Positions 23,025 to 31,743 of a stretch of 32,737 nt of DNA are shown one piece after another. The number at the start of each line of letters is the position of its first letter. Position 1 is the stretch's first letter. The notes beneath the pieces are model-generated. The model was not told where the DNA came from. It searched no databases and saw only the letters and a program-made list of their open reading frames with translations. The stretch lies in contig CACBXB010000017.1 of assembly GCA_902543185.1 (NCBI GenBank), positions 1 through 32,737 of the forward strand. The letters are read 5' to 3'. Both the position numbers and the translations under genes were made by a program. Origin of the DNA: Paracoccaceae bacterium (GTDB lineage: Bacteria > Pseudomonadota > Alphaproteobacteria > Rhodobacterales > Rhodobacteraceae).

Positions 23025-24539
23025 ATGAATACTCCTAATATATTATTTATAATGGCAGATGATCATGCCGCCAAAGCAATTAGTGCTTACGGTGAAGGCA
23101 TAAATGAGACCCCCAATATTGACAGAATTGCAAATGAAGGAGTTAGGCTTAACCACTGTTACGTTACAAACTCAATTTGCACACCAAGCCGTGCCGCCAT
23201 CCTCACAGGAACATATAATCATGTGAATTGCGTAACAACATTAAACACGCCTATCGACAACAGGCTCCCTAATGTTGCGAAACATCTTCAGTACGGAGGT
23301 TATCAGACTGCTATAATAGGAAAGTGGCACCTAGGCGAAGGCGAAGAGCACGAGCCTACTGGTTTTGACTATTGGTCAGTATTGCCAGGCCAGGGCGACT
23401 ATTTTGATCCTCAATTCATTGAAATGGGAAAAGAAGTAGAGGAGAAAGGATATGCTACAGATATCATAACCAGTAAATGTATTAATTGGCTGTCATCAAG
23501 AAATAAAAACCAGCCCTTTTTCCTAATGTGCCATCATAAAGCTCCACACAGAGAGTGGGAGCCACATCCAAAGAACCGAAAACTTTATGAAGAGGACATA
23601 AAAGTACCTGATACATTTGATGATGACTACAAGAATAGAGCAAAAGCAGCAGCAGAAGCAAAAATGAGAATTAAAGACGATATCACCTACGACGATCTTG
23701 GTTTAGTTCAACCCGAAGGAGGATCTGAAATTGGTGAACGTTCTAGATCGGATAGCAATAAGCGGAAAATACCAAACCCCGAAAACCTCAATGGATTTGA
23801 GTTGATAGACAAGCATACTGGAAAAAAATTTATTTTCACTTCAAATGAAGAGCTCAGCAGATTTAAATATCAACGCTATGTAAAAAGATACCTAAACACT
23901 ATTGCATCAATTGATGAAAGTGTGGGGTCATTACTAGATTATTTAGATGAGGAAAATTTAGCTAAAAATACAATTGTCATTTACACTTCTGATCAAGGTT
24001 TTTTCTTAGGCGAACATGGATGGTTTGATAAAAGATTCATTTACGAAGAATCTTTCCAAATGCCTTTTTTGCTGAGATACCCTAGTTTACTTAAAGCCGG
24101 GCAGGTAAATAATGATATGTGTTGCAACGTAGATTTCGCACCTACATTTTTAGATTTTGCTGGATTGGATATCCCTAATTATATGCAAGGAGATAGTCTA
24201 AGGCCTATTCTGGAGGGCAAAACTCCAGACAATTGGCAACAAGTAGCATACCAGAGATATTGGATGCATCGAGACCCTGATCATAATGCCTATGCTCACT
24301 ACGGGCTAAGGGATCAACAATATAAAATAATTTATTGGTATAACGACGGTTTTGATCTCCCAGGAACAAATCATGGCGGAGAAGATAAAGAGTGGGAACT
24401 TTTTGACTGCGAGAGAGATCCTTTGGAATTGTTTAATTTAGCAAATGATAAAGACTATAATGAAGTATTTTCTCGTATGAAATTACTCCTTACTAAAAAA
24501 ATGCTCAAAATAGGCGACATTCCTGCTCATGATCACTAA
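23025..24539 (+). CDS. type I sulfatase, cytosolic
   Basis: Formylglycine-dependent sulfate ester hydrolase of the alkaline phosphatase superfamily, 504 residues. Cys52 in NSICTPSRAAILTG is the C-x-P-S-R site converted to formylglycine. Metal and active-site residues are visible: D12/D13 in FIMADDH, K100 and H102 in IGKWHLG, H171 in CHHKAPH, D323 and Q324 in TSDQGFFLGEHGW, H331 and K336. The C-terminal subdomain (~410-504) has the usual YKIIYW...ELFDCERDPLELFNL. There is no signal peptide, so it acts in the cytosol on an imported sulfated metabolite, unlike exported polysaccharide sulfatases. A Lys/Arg/Ser-rich insert lies at ~205-275. No sulfatase-maturase gene is in the window. The leader has only a weak purine tract. 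Confidence 0.93.
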   Translation: MNTPNILFIMADDHAAKAISAYGEGINETPNIDRIANEGVRLNHCYVTNSICTPSRAAILTGTYNHVNCVTTLNTPIDNRLPNVAKHLQYGGYQTAIIGKWHLGEGEEHEPTGFDYWSVLPGQGDYFDPQFIEMGKEVEEKGYATDIITSKCINWLSSRNKNQPFFLMCHHKAPHREWEPHPKNRKLYEEDIKVPDTFDDDYKNRAKAAAEAKMRIKDDITYDDLGLVQPEGGSEIGERSRSDSNKRKIPNPENLNGFELIDKHTGKKFIFTSNEELSRFKYQRYVKRYLNTIASIDESVGSLLDYLDEENLAKNTIVIYTSDQGFFLGEHGWFDKRFIYEESFQMPFLLRYPSLLKAGQVNNDMCCNVDFAPTFLDFAGLDIPNYMQGDSLRPILEGKTPDNWQQVAYQRYWMHRDPDHNAYAHYGLRDQQYKIIYWYNDGFDLPGTNHGGEDKEWELFDCERDPLELFNLANDKDYNEVFSRMKLLLTKKMLKIGDIPAHDH

Positions 24540-24758
24540 TTTTAATTTTTAAATAGAAATCTAATAAATTTGAGTTAATAGTTATCTGCTCAGTAATTAA
24601 GCTAGAAATTCAATGTTCATTTTGCCGAATCTGATTTACGTAACGTTTAAAAAGTTTTCACAATTTAGCATATAAAGTGCTGTTACTAATACTTTATGAA
24701 AAAGATTTTAATTAAAAATATGATAATTAAATCTTTGAGTGACTTTTAGGAGTAAAAA

Positions 24759-25094
24759 ATGTCTCTATATGAAAAAATGAAAAAAGCATCAGAAAATCGC
24801 GATGTAGATGCCTATTTAGAATGTATACACGATGATTTTGTTTTTGTCCGTCATCAATCTGGCGCCGAAATGACTAAAGAAGAATGGACGCCAATGCTGA
24901 ACGCAATGATGCAAAGTGACAAATTAGAAATAAACAACCAGCGTTGTATTTACGAAAATGATGAAATTCTAGTAACCCATTCAATGATGAACTTTCCAGA
25001 TGGAACTTCAGAAGCTGTGATGGTTGTAAACCAACTCAAGGACGGGAAAGTTGTAAGAGTAGAAACTGGTGCAACTCCGATCGATAGTGCTTAA
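24759..25094 (+). CDS. SnoaL/NTF2-like small protein, 111 residues
   Basis: Alpha+beta cone-fold protein: helical start MSLYEKMKKASENRDVDAYL, then ECIHDDFVFVRHQSGAEMTK (~21-40), and strands LVTHSMMNFPDGTSEAVMVV and DGKVVRVETGATPI. This layout is that of SnoaL-like NTF2 proteins, which serve as isomerases, hydrolases or ligand binders; the activity cannot be predicted. AGGAG with ideal spacing precedes the ATG. It begins a tightly spaced group with the small membrane protein 27 bases downstream. The 219-base gap behind the sulfatase has no gene and probably holds its promoter. Confidence 0.78.
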   Translation: MSLYEKMKKASENRDVDAYLECIHDDFVFVRHQSGAEMTKEEWTPMLNAMMQSDKLEINNQRCIYENDEILVTHSMMNFPDGTSEAVMVVNQLKDGKVVRVETGATPIDSA

Positions 25095-25121
25095 ATTTAT
25101 AAATTGTAAAGGAGAATAAAA

Positions 25122-25532
25122 ATGGTAGAAAATTTCGGTGGTTCTTTGAACTTAATAGTTTGGATTATTTTGTTGATTGCGTCTGCCTACTATGGTTACC
25201 GTTGTCTTTTTCAGACAAAGGCATTTACCGACCAATATGGTTTCAGCGACAATGCCATTTTTATGACCCGACTAGTTGGCACTCAGGTTGGGGCAGCCGC
25301 CATAATCTCTCTAGTATTGCTGATTGTTGGACCAGCTGGAGCATGGGCATTTGTGACGTGGGGCTGGACACAGGCACTTATTGCCGCAATTGCTGGATAT
25401 ATGACGGTAAATAGTGAGTGGGCGAATATCGAAGGCGTAAAAGCAACTGCAGAAGGGTACCTGGCACCTCTTGTTTTTTTGTTATTAAATTCAATCCTTC
25501 TATTTAATATGGGTGACATTCTTTACGCTTAA
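25122..25532 (+). CDS. hypothetical four-helix membrane protein, 136 residues
   Basis: No named family recognised. Membrane segments fall at about 9-26 (LNLIVWIILLIASAYYGY), 53-70 (VGAAAIISLVLLIVGPAG), 73-96 (WAFVTWGWTQALIAAIAGYM) and 110-131 (GYLAPLVFLLLNSILLFNM). Cytosolic or periplasmic loops are short (FQTKAFTDQYGFSDNAIF; SEWANIEGVKATAE). GGAG precedes the ATG with good spacing. It sits between the SnoaL-like gene (27 bases) and an MFS carrier (42 bases), so it is part of one operon and may be an accessory to either. Confidence 0.75.
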   Translation: MVENFGGSLNLIVWIILLIASAYYGYRCLFQTKAFTDQYGFSDNAIFMTRLVGTQVGAAAIISLVLLIVGPAGAWAFVTWGWTQALIAAIAGYMTVNSEWANIEGVKATAEGYLAPLVFLLLNSILLFNMGDILYA

Positions 25533-25574
25533 TTTTTTAAGTTAACCTCACACAAATAGGCTGCTCAATAAATA

Positions 25575-26792
25575 ATGGCTGAAATTGAAAAAAAAATCGA
25601 CCCAGCGATACTTTATGCAATTATTGCTGGGTGCGTAATTTCGTTTATAAGTTTTGGATTCTCAGCCTCTTTCAGCGTTTTTTTGCGTCCTATGTCGGAA
25701 GACTTGGGTTGGGGAAGAGAAGTATTCTCTCTTTCATTAGCTATTCAAGTATTAATGTGGGGAGTTACCCAACCACTTGCAGGGGCGTATGCGGATAAGT
25801 ACGGACCCACTCAAGTATTAGCTTTTGGCGCTATTTTTGCTGCGCTAGGTTTTGCCCTACGTGCCATATTACTTGATGATACAATGTTTGTTTTGACTGG
25901 ATTTATCGTTGGGATAGGCACAGGAGCGTGTTCTTTTCCAGTTGTCATTGTGGCGCTCGGCAAGGTTGTGGAAGCAAAACAAAGAAGTTTCATTTTGGGT
26001 CTGGGAACGGCAGCCGCTTCCGCTGGTATGTTTGCAGGAGCTCCTTTAGCCACCATTATAATGGATATGTTGGGTTGGGGCGTAGCCATATTCTTTGTTG
26101 CCATATCTTTTCTAATTATCTTACCTCTTCTCTTTTTCATATCGCGTGCCTCAGAAAAACCAAAGGCCCGTAGAGAACAGTTACATACGATAAAAGCTAT
26201 AAAAATTGCATTTTCTGATAGGTCTTATACTCTACTTTTTTTTGGATTTTTTGTTTGTGGCTTTCACGTCCAATTTATCCAGACGCATTTACCAGCTTAT
26301 ATCACGGACGAGGGTTTAGCACCAATTATAGGTGCATGGTCATTAGCTCTAATTGGGCTCTTCAATATAGGCGGGTCTTTTCTATCAGGATGGTCAGGTC
26401 ATATATATTCGAAACCAAAATTGCTCGCAGGGATATACGCAAGTAGAGCAGTTGTGATTACTATTTTTATATTGACCCCATTAAGTGAGGCTAGCGTCCT
26501 AGTATTTTCTGCAGCCATGGGTATTCTATGGTTATCAACAGTAGCCTTAACAACCGGCTTGGTCGCCCAAACACAAGGTTTGAAGTTTTTGTCAACTTTA
26601 GTGGGTTTAGTATTTTTTAGTCACCAAGTTGGTGGGTTCCTCGGGGCATGGCTAGGTGGAAGATTATATGACCTCACCGGAAACTATGAGGCAATGTGGA
26701 TAGCAGCCATTTTATTTGGGGTGGCAGCTACTATTATACATATCCCAATTAAGGAGCAGCCTGGGAAATTAGCCCAAGCTGAAATCAACTAG
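25575..26792 (+). CDS. major facilitator superfamily transporter, 12 helices
   Basis: MFS carrier of 405 residues with 12 predicted helices and a central cytosolic loop rich in Lys/Arg (ISRASEKPKARREQLHTIKA, ~190-210). The first loop, QPLAGAYADKYGPTQVLAFG, carries the D-x-x-G-x-x MFS signature. The family resemblance is to monocarboxylate/oxalate-formate-type permeases (FSASFSVFLRPMSEDLGW at the first helix). Substrate unknown; an organic acid is plausible from that similarity and from the adjacent keto-acid enzymes. It is followed 38 bases later by an EamA carrier, so two carriers of different families sit in one operon. Confidence 0.9.
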   Translation: MAEIEKKIDPAILYAIIAGCVISFISFGFSASFSVFLRPMSEDLGWGREVFSLSLAIQVLMWGVTQPLAGAYADKYGPTQVLAFGAIFAALGFALRAILLDDTMFVLTGFIVGIGTGACSFPVVIVALGKVVEAKQRSFILGLGTAAASAGMFAGAPLATIIMDMLGWGVAIFFVAISFLIILPLLFFISRASEKPKARREQLHTIKAIKIAFSDRSYTLLFFGFFVCGFHVQFIQTHLPAYITDEGLAPIIGAWSLALIGLFNIGGSFLSGWSGHIYSKPKLLAGIYASRAVVITIFILTPLSEASVLVFSAAMGILWLSTVALTTGLVAQTQGLKFLSTLVGLVFFSHQVGGFLGAWLGGRLYDLTGNYEAMWIAAILFGVAATIIHIPIKEQPGKLAQAEIN

Positions 26793-26830
26793 CTCAGTTT
26801 ATTTAAGCTAAAAAGTGAAATGAAGTTTCG

Positions 26831-27709
26831 ATGAACTCTGGTATATTTTTAGTTTTATTCTCATCTGTCCTATTTGCTTTTGTACCTAACTCGGCAAAAA
26901 TTGCATTGGATAACGGCTCATCTCTATTCTTTTTAGTTTTTTCAAGGTATGTAATTGGAGCCCTAACTCTATTAGTATTTATAGCTTTTATAAGAGGAAA
27001 CTTAAGAATTCCCTTATCAACAATTCCTTATGTTGTTCTTTCAAGTATCTGCGCGTGCATATTAATTACGCTTACTTATCACGCTGTTGATTACTTAGAT
27101 GTCGGACTGGTAATGCTCATCCTTTACTGCTTTCCTCTAGGTGTAGCGTTCATTTCTTATTTGCGAGGTAAAAGTAAAATCGTATTCGTACAGTGGTTAA
27201 GCATGGTCGTGCTAATGCTGGGCCTTTACCTTATGCTAAGGAGTGGTGACCAAGTTTTAAATCTCTATGGATTATTTATCAGTTTTTTGGGCTTATTGTT
27301 TTTCATTGCCTTTATTGTAACTGCTTCAGATTTATCAGAACAAATTGGAGCAACTACTTTTAATCTTTATGTCAGTATTTTGGGGATAATATTTCTAACA
27401 GTTGGCTTTATTTTGCCGCTTGGGTTTGATATGGATTTGCCACTCACAAAAACCGGAATTTTTGCTATTTTCGCAAATGGACTTTTCTATATTTCAAGTT
27501 GGGTACTTTTTTTCAAAGGAGCAAGTATAATCGGCGCCACTAGATCCTCAATGCTCGCATGTATTGAGCCACTATTCGCTGCGCTTCTAGCTATTATTTT
27601 ACTCAAGCAAATATTGTCAGTTACTGAATGGATCGGTTTTTTCATTGTTTTAACAGCTATTTATACTTTTGAGAGAAATAATACAAAACCAGAAGTAAGG
27701 TCGACTTAG
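26831..27709 (+). CDS. EamA/DMT-family membrane transporter
   Basis: This 292-residue protein has ten hydrophobic helices in two EamA repeats. Landmarks are FAFVPNSAKIALDNGSSLFF (~15-34), HAVDYLDVGLVMLILYCFPL (~84-103) at the end of half one, and GASIIGATRSSMLACIEPLF followed by a final helix ending TAIYTFERN. It is the third EamA carrier of the window. It lies directly after the MFS gene, 38 bases apart, and before the alpha/beta hydrolase. Substrate unknown. Confidence 0.88.
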   Translation: MNSGIFLVLFSSVLFAFVPNSAKIALDNGSSLFFLVFSRYVIGALTLLVFIAFIRGNLRIPLSTIPYVVLSSICACILITLTYHAVDYLDVGLVMLILYCFPLGVAFISYLRGKSKIVFVQWLSMVVLMLGLYLMLRSGDQVLNLYGLFISFLGLLFFIAFIVTASDLSEQIGATTFNLYVSILGIIFLTVGFILPLGFDMDLPLTKTGIFAIFANGLFYISSWVLFFKGASIIGATRSSMLACIEPLFAALLAIILLKQILSVTEWIGFFIVLTAIYTFERNNTKPEVRST

Positions 27710-27775
27710 TGGCTAAAAGTATTTCATTGAAAAATCATTACCTGCTTGCCAAATTCATGTTTAAATGATCGCAAT

Positions 27776-28723
27776 ATGATTAATCTGCTTATATACGTAT
27801 TTGTTTTATTATTTTTAACAATTGTTTTGAGCACAATATTTACAAGTATTATTACATATAAAATTAAACGTTCTATCCCAAAATTCGGAAAAACTACGGT
27901 GCTGCAGGATGCAGAAATTCATTGGTATGAAGCAGGTCAAGGGAGACCTATTATTATGCTACATGGTCTTGCAGGAAATTTAAGAAACTTTACTTATGCT
28001 CTAACGGAACAACTTGATAACGATTATCGGGTTATTTCGATAGACCGAGCCGGTTGTGGTTGGTCGAAAAGATCCAAACCTGAAATTGCAACCTTGCAGG
28101 GACAAGCACGGATTATATCAGAATTTATTGAAAAAGAGCAGATTGAGAAGCCACTGATTGTGGGGCACTCTTTGGGCGGTGCAATCGCTTTGGCTTTGGC
28201 CCTAGAGTATAAAAATCAAATTGCAGGTCTCGCATTGATATGTCCTGCAACCCAAACAGTTGATAAGGTGCCAGAGATTTTTCGATTTTTGAATATTTCC
28301 AGCCCATTGTTAAGATTTTTTGTGGCCCACACCTTTTCATCATTTATTGGAATCCTAACACGCAAAGATACATTTGAAATAGCATTTGCTCCTGAACCAG
28401 TCAGTAAAAATTTTTCTATAAGAGGTGGCGGTGACTTAGCTCTTTCGTCTAAAGCATTTATAAAAACATCTGAGGATCTCGTATTCGCGCTGTCGTCAGC
28501 TCCACTTATGGTAGGGCGCGAAAAAGAATTAGATGTACCAACAAAAACTTTATTTGGTGAAAAGGATGAAATTCTTAATGTGAAACTACATGGCGAAAAG
28601 TTTGCTGAGTTATCGGGTACGCAAATAAAAGTTTTGGCGGGCAAAGGCCACATGCTACCTCTCACCCAGCCTGAGGAGTGTTCTGCTTTCATTCGGCATA
28701 TGATGAACGAAACATCAGTTTAA
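27776..28723 (+). CDS. membrane-anchored alpha/beta hydrolase
   Basis: Serine hydrolase of the alpha/beta fold, 315 residues from the ATG at 27776; a TTG at 27746 would add ten residues but lacks support. One membrane helix at ~5-27 anchors the protein, with the catalytic domain following. The oxyanion loop is MLHGLAGN (61-68), the nucleophile elbow VGHSLGGA (129-136) with Ser132, the acid Asp264 in FGEKDEIL and the base His292 in GKGHMLP. RVISIDRAGCGWSKRS (85-100) is typical. The lid (~160-235) is unremarkable. Esterase, lactonase or haloperoxidase-like activities are possible. It is the last gene of the closely spaced plus-strand group. Confidence 0.88.
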   Translation: MINLLIYVFVLLFLTIVLSTIFTSIITYKIKRSIPKFGKTTVLQDAEIHWYEAGQGRPIIMLHGLAGNLRNFTYALTEQLDNDYRVISIDRAGCGWSKRSKPEIATLQGQARIISEFIEKEQIEKPLIVGHSLGGAIALALALEYKNQIAGLALICPATQTVDKVPEIFRFLNISSPLLRFFVAHTFSSFIGILTRKDTFEIAFAPEPVSKNFSIRGGGDLALSSKAFIKTSEDLVFALSSAPLMVGREKELDVPTKTLFGEKDEILNVKLHGEKFAELSGTQIKVLAGKGHMLPLTQPEECSAFIRHMMNETSV

Positions 28724-28956
28724 ACGCCTAATGATTGCTAGTAGCTTTGCCAAAGAAAGTAAAATTTTTAGCTGGCGACTTAGTAAACCGAGTAGTCCTG
28801 CCTTAACACAAAGCCACCAAGCTACCAACACCTTCACCCTTTATGGTCATGGAAAGGTAAGTCTTAATATCCAAAAGTAAATCGCTACCGTTGCGTAATC
28901 TTTGACATGTTTGATTTTAGAATTTTTACTGAACTCAAAATCTAGGGAGTTTAAAA

Positions 28957-29226
28957 ATGAAAATTATATCATCAGTTGAGTTATCCAAGGGATATGAGCA
29001 CTGGAGAGGTTTATTTCTAGCAAACGAAAAATTCAGACAGGACCATGGAATAAACGTTCTTGCTTATGGTCATGAGGAGGAAAATAAAGACAAAGTTTGG
29101 GTATGTATGGAAGTTGAGTCCATGGAAAAAATGATGTCCACAGTCGATAAACCCGAAATGATCAAGTTAAGGGAAGAAGCAGGCGCTAAAATTGAAACGC
29201 AAACTTTTGTAAAACTAATAGAGTGA
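28957..29226 (+). CDS. small DUF3764/ABM-like protein, 89 residues
   Basis: A short ferredoxin-like alpha/beta barrel candidate: strand MKIISSVELS, helix GYEHWRGLFLANEKFRQDHG, strand INVLAYGHEEENKDKVWVCM, helix SMEKMMSTVDKPEMIKLREEAG and strand AKIETQTFVKLIE. The pattern resembles DUF3764 and antibiotic-monooxygenase-like dimeric barrels, which are often stress or small-molecule-handling proteins; function unproven. AGGGAG before the ATG is a good ribosome site. Its stop lies two bases from the stop of the convergent pirin gene. The 233 bases before it contain no gene I can support. Confidence 0.7.
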   Translation: MKIISSVELSKGYEHWRGLFLANEKFRQDHGINVLAYGHEEENKDKVWVCMEVESMEKMMSTVDKPEMIKLREEAGAKIETQTFVKLIE

Positions 29227-29228
29227 AA

Positions 29229-30158
29229 TTAAGGGCCAAAAATTCCTTGGGCACCAGTTTTAACAAAATCGCCAGCATTAAGTTCACGGAACGCTTGCTG
29301 AAGTTCAGCCCTCGTATTCATTACAATTGGTCCATGCCAGGCCACTGGTTCACGTAAAGGCGCGCCAGAAATTAATAGAAAACGAACACCCTGCTCGCCT
29401 GCAGATACCTCAATCTCATCACCATCACCAAATACAACTAACGTGCGATTGCCAGACTGGTCCCTAATTTTCATTTCTTGCCCGTTAAACTCTTTTTCAA
29501 CATTCACTCCAATGGGAGTAGATGAATTATCAAAGTTGGCAGACCCCTCAAAAATATAGGCAAACCCTTGTCTACGTGTATCAAAGGGAAACCTCTTCTT
29601 AACATTAGGCGGAAGTTTTATATCCAAGTAAGATGGATCTGTATCGATCCCATCGACTAAACCTTTATAACCGCGATAATCACCTGCTATGACTCGAATA
29701 TGCGTTCCATCGTCATCCGTTAGCTTATTAATTTCTTTCGAAGCTATATCAAGATATCGAGGCGTACACATTTTTTGCTCTCGTGGCAAATTTGCCCATA
29801 GCTGAAATCCATGCATCTGACCAAGCTCGTTTCCCGAAGGCATCTCTTGATGTATTATGCCCGAGCCAGCTGTCATCCACTGAACATCACCGTCACTTAA
29901 TGTTCCATTATTTCCTAAAGAGTCACTATGCTGAACGTTACCTTTTAGTACATATGTAATGGTTTCAATGCCTCGATGAGGATGCCATGGAAAGCCTTTC
30001 ATATATTTGTTTGGGTCGTCATTTCGAAAGTCATCCATCATTAAAAAGGGATCAAATGGTTCTGTGTCCCCAAAACCAAATACGCGATGTAAGTGAACGC
30101 CCGCCCCTTCCATGGCAGGTTTTGCCTGGCTGTTAAATTTTATTGGTCGGATAGACAT
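29229..30158 (-). CDS. pirin family protein
   Basis: Bicupin metalloprotein of 309 residues. The N-terminal cupin has the four metal ligands His59 and His61 in PWHPHRGIETITY and His103 and Glu105 in GSGIIHQEMPSG, in the same arrangement as human and E. coli pirins. FDPFLMMDDF (36-44) and the C-terminal cupin with PLREPVAWHGPIVMNTRAEL are diagnostic. Bacterial pirins can act as quercetin 2,3-dioxygenases or redox-sensitive partners of metabolic enzymes; the role here is unknown. AAAGGAAC gives a good ribosome site. It is the only gene of its unit and its stop nearly touches that of the convergent small gene. Confidence 0.95.
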   Translation of the reverse strand: MSIRPIKFNSQAKPAMEGAGVHLHRVFGFGDTEPFDPFLMMDDFRNDDPNKYMKGFPWHPHRGIETITYVLKGNVQHSDSLGNNGTLSDGDVQWMTAGSGIIHQEMPSGNELGQMHGFQLWANLPREQKMCTPRYLDIASKEINKLTDDDGTHIRVIAGDYRGYKGLVDGIDTDPSYLDIKLPPNVKKRFPFDTRRQGFAYIFEGSANFDNSSTPIGVNVEKEFNGQEMKIRDQSGNRTLVVFGDGDEIEVSAGEQGVRFLLISGAPLREPVAWHGPIVMNTRAELQQAFRELNAGDFVKTGAQGIFGP

Positions 30159-30376
30159 GTAAAGTTCCTTTGGTTCATAAATTTCAAAATTATATAAATT
30201 ACTTACTTAAGGTCGACCTTCTAATAAGGCTTACAAAGTTTAATATAAGGCCCGACGGAAATAATTCGAGTTGAATTGATAGCTACGTCACTTGCATAAT
30301 AAACGTTTTTAACGAATTGAACCTAAAGAAGGCTCGATTGAAAAATGATAGAAACTGGTGGTTACGCAATTATTGA

Positions 30377-31543
30377 CTAGCGTTCAGCACCTAAATTTTT
30401 TGGATCTAAAGAAGATATTGTAAAAAAGCTTACGATCAATAATGGGAAACATAAGGCGAAAGACCAACGCAAACCTAAGTGTTCACCTACAAATCCTAAA
30501 ATTGGTGGAGCGAGAAGAAAGATTACAAATACAAACTGTGCTAATGACGCGACATTCTCCTCAGGAGTTTTATCACTTCTTTGTGCTGCAGCTGACATAG
30601 CTAGGGGGAAAATTACAGCACTGCCCCCACCCATCAAGAGAAAGCCCAGAAGTGCAGTAATTGGTTCAAACGAAAACACAACGCATCCCACCCCCAAAAC
30701 CATTGCAATAAGACTATGAAGAGAAACCTTTTCCGGACCATATTTATCAACAAACTGATCTGCAAAATAGCGTATAAGCCCTTGAGCAATTGCGGCCAAA
30801 GCTAGTGATAGACCGCTCACTATAGGGACAGTAGCAAAAATATCCCTCATAAAAATTACTGACCAATCAATACTTGCACCTTCAACAAGCATTGCCGAAA
30901 GAGAAAAGAAAACTAATATGAAAATGCCCTTTGAAGGCCAAACAAAGCCTTTATTTTTTACTACTAAGCTTTGCCTACGAGGTTTAGCAGCGTTATATTT
31001 TTTGAAAAGTAAAATCGTTAAGGCGCTCCCCAATACTGTGATCAATGCAAAATGTGAAAATGGCGAAATTCCTAATTGAGAAAAGCCCGCACCTATAATT
31101 CCAGCACCAAAAAAACCAAAACTCCAATAAGCGTGGGAACGGTTCATTATACGATGGCCACTATGCGCCTCCACTCGATCAGCCTCCAAATTTACTGCAA
31201 CTTCAATAACAGCAATTGCAGCACCGCCTAAAATCAAAATTCCTGCAAACATGAGCGGGCTTTGCGAAAGCGCGGCAAAGCACTGAGAAATACTCAACAA
31301 TGGTATTCCCAGCATTAAAATAAGTCTGAAGTTAAATCTGCGTACTATTCGATCCGCAAATAAAAGAGTAACCTGGACACCAAGAGGCAAACCTATCAAC
31401 GCAAAACCTAGTGTTGCTTTGTCTATATTCATTTGGGTTTGCAGATCACCCAAGCGTGGGAATAAAGTTCCAAGACTAAATGCATATAGAAAAAAACTTA
31501 CAAAAACAGCATCTTTGGGTTTGCTTTGAAAAAAGTCTTTCAA
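30377..31543 (-). CDS. major facilitator superfamily transporter, YbjJ-like
   Basis: Twelve-helix MFS protein of 388 residues. The first part reads FFLYAFSLGTLFPRLGDLQTQ (~16-36), LGFALIGLPLGVQVTLLFAD with the loop DRIVRRFNFR (~69-78), and HRIMNRSHAYWSFGFFGAGI (~129-148). That is typical of the YbjJ/fucose-permease-like branch, which includes sugar and exporter-type carriers. Loop 6-7 is basic (KKYNAAKPRRQSLVVKNKG). Translation starts at a TTG (31543) with AAGGTG before it. It is divergent from the Gfo/Idh/MocA gene (200 bases between starts), so the two may share regulation and substrate. Confidence 0.88.
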   Translation of the reverse strand: MKDFFQSKPKDAVFVSFFLYAFSLGTLFPRLGDLQTQMNIDKATLGFALIGLPLGVQVTLLFADRIVRRFNFRLILMLGIPLLSISQCFAALSQSPLMFAGILILGGAAIAVIEVAVNLEADRVEAHSGHRIMNRSHAYWSFGFFGAGIIGAGFSQLGISPFSHFALITVLGSALTILLFKKYNAAKPRRQSLVVKNKGFVWPSKGIFILVFFSLSAMLVEGASIDWSVIFMRDIFATVPIVSGLSLALAAIAQGLIRYFADQFVDKYGPEKVSLHSLIAMVLGVGCVVFSFEPITALLGFLLMGGGSAVIFPLAMSAAAQRSDKTPEENVASLAQFVFVIFLLAPPILGFVGEHLGLRWSFALCFPLLIVSFFTISSLDPKNLGAER

Positions 31544-31743
31544 GATTACACCTTAGTTTCATGTTTAAGCCAGATTACAATTCAGCTTTTGGACTAAAAG
31601 TTTAATTGAAACCTGGTTGTCTAAAACAGAAATTATAAAAATTGAAAAGCTATAAATATTTTAAAAATAAAATAATGGCTGCTACGTTTAACAAAATAAT
31701 GCGCATGATTTAATTTTTCACCGTACTTTCACTGGAAAAGCCT

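Noticed and set aside
28216-28692. Minus-strand 158-codon frame
   Set aside because: Antisense to the alpha/beta hydrolase, which has an intact catalytic triad.
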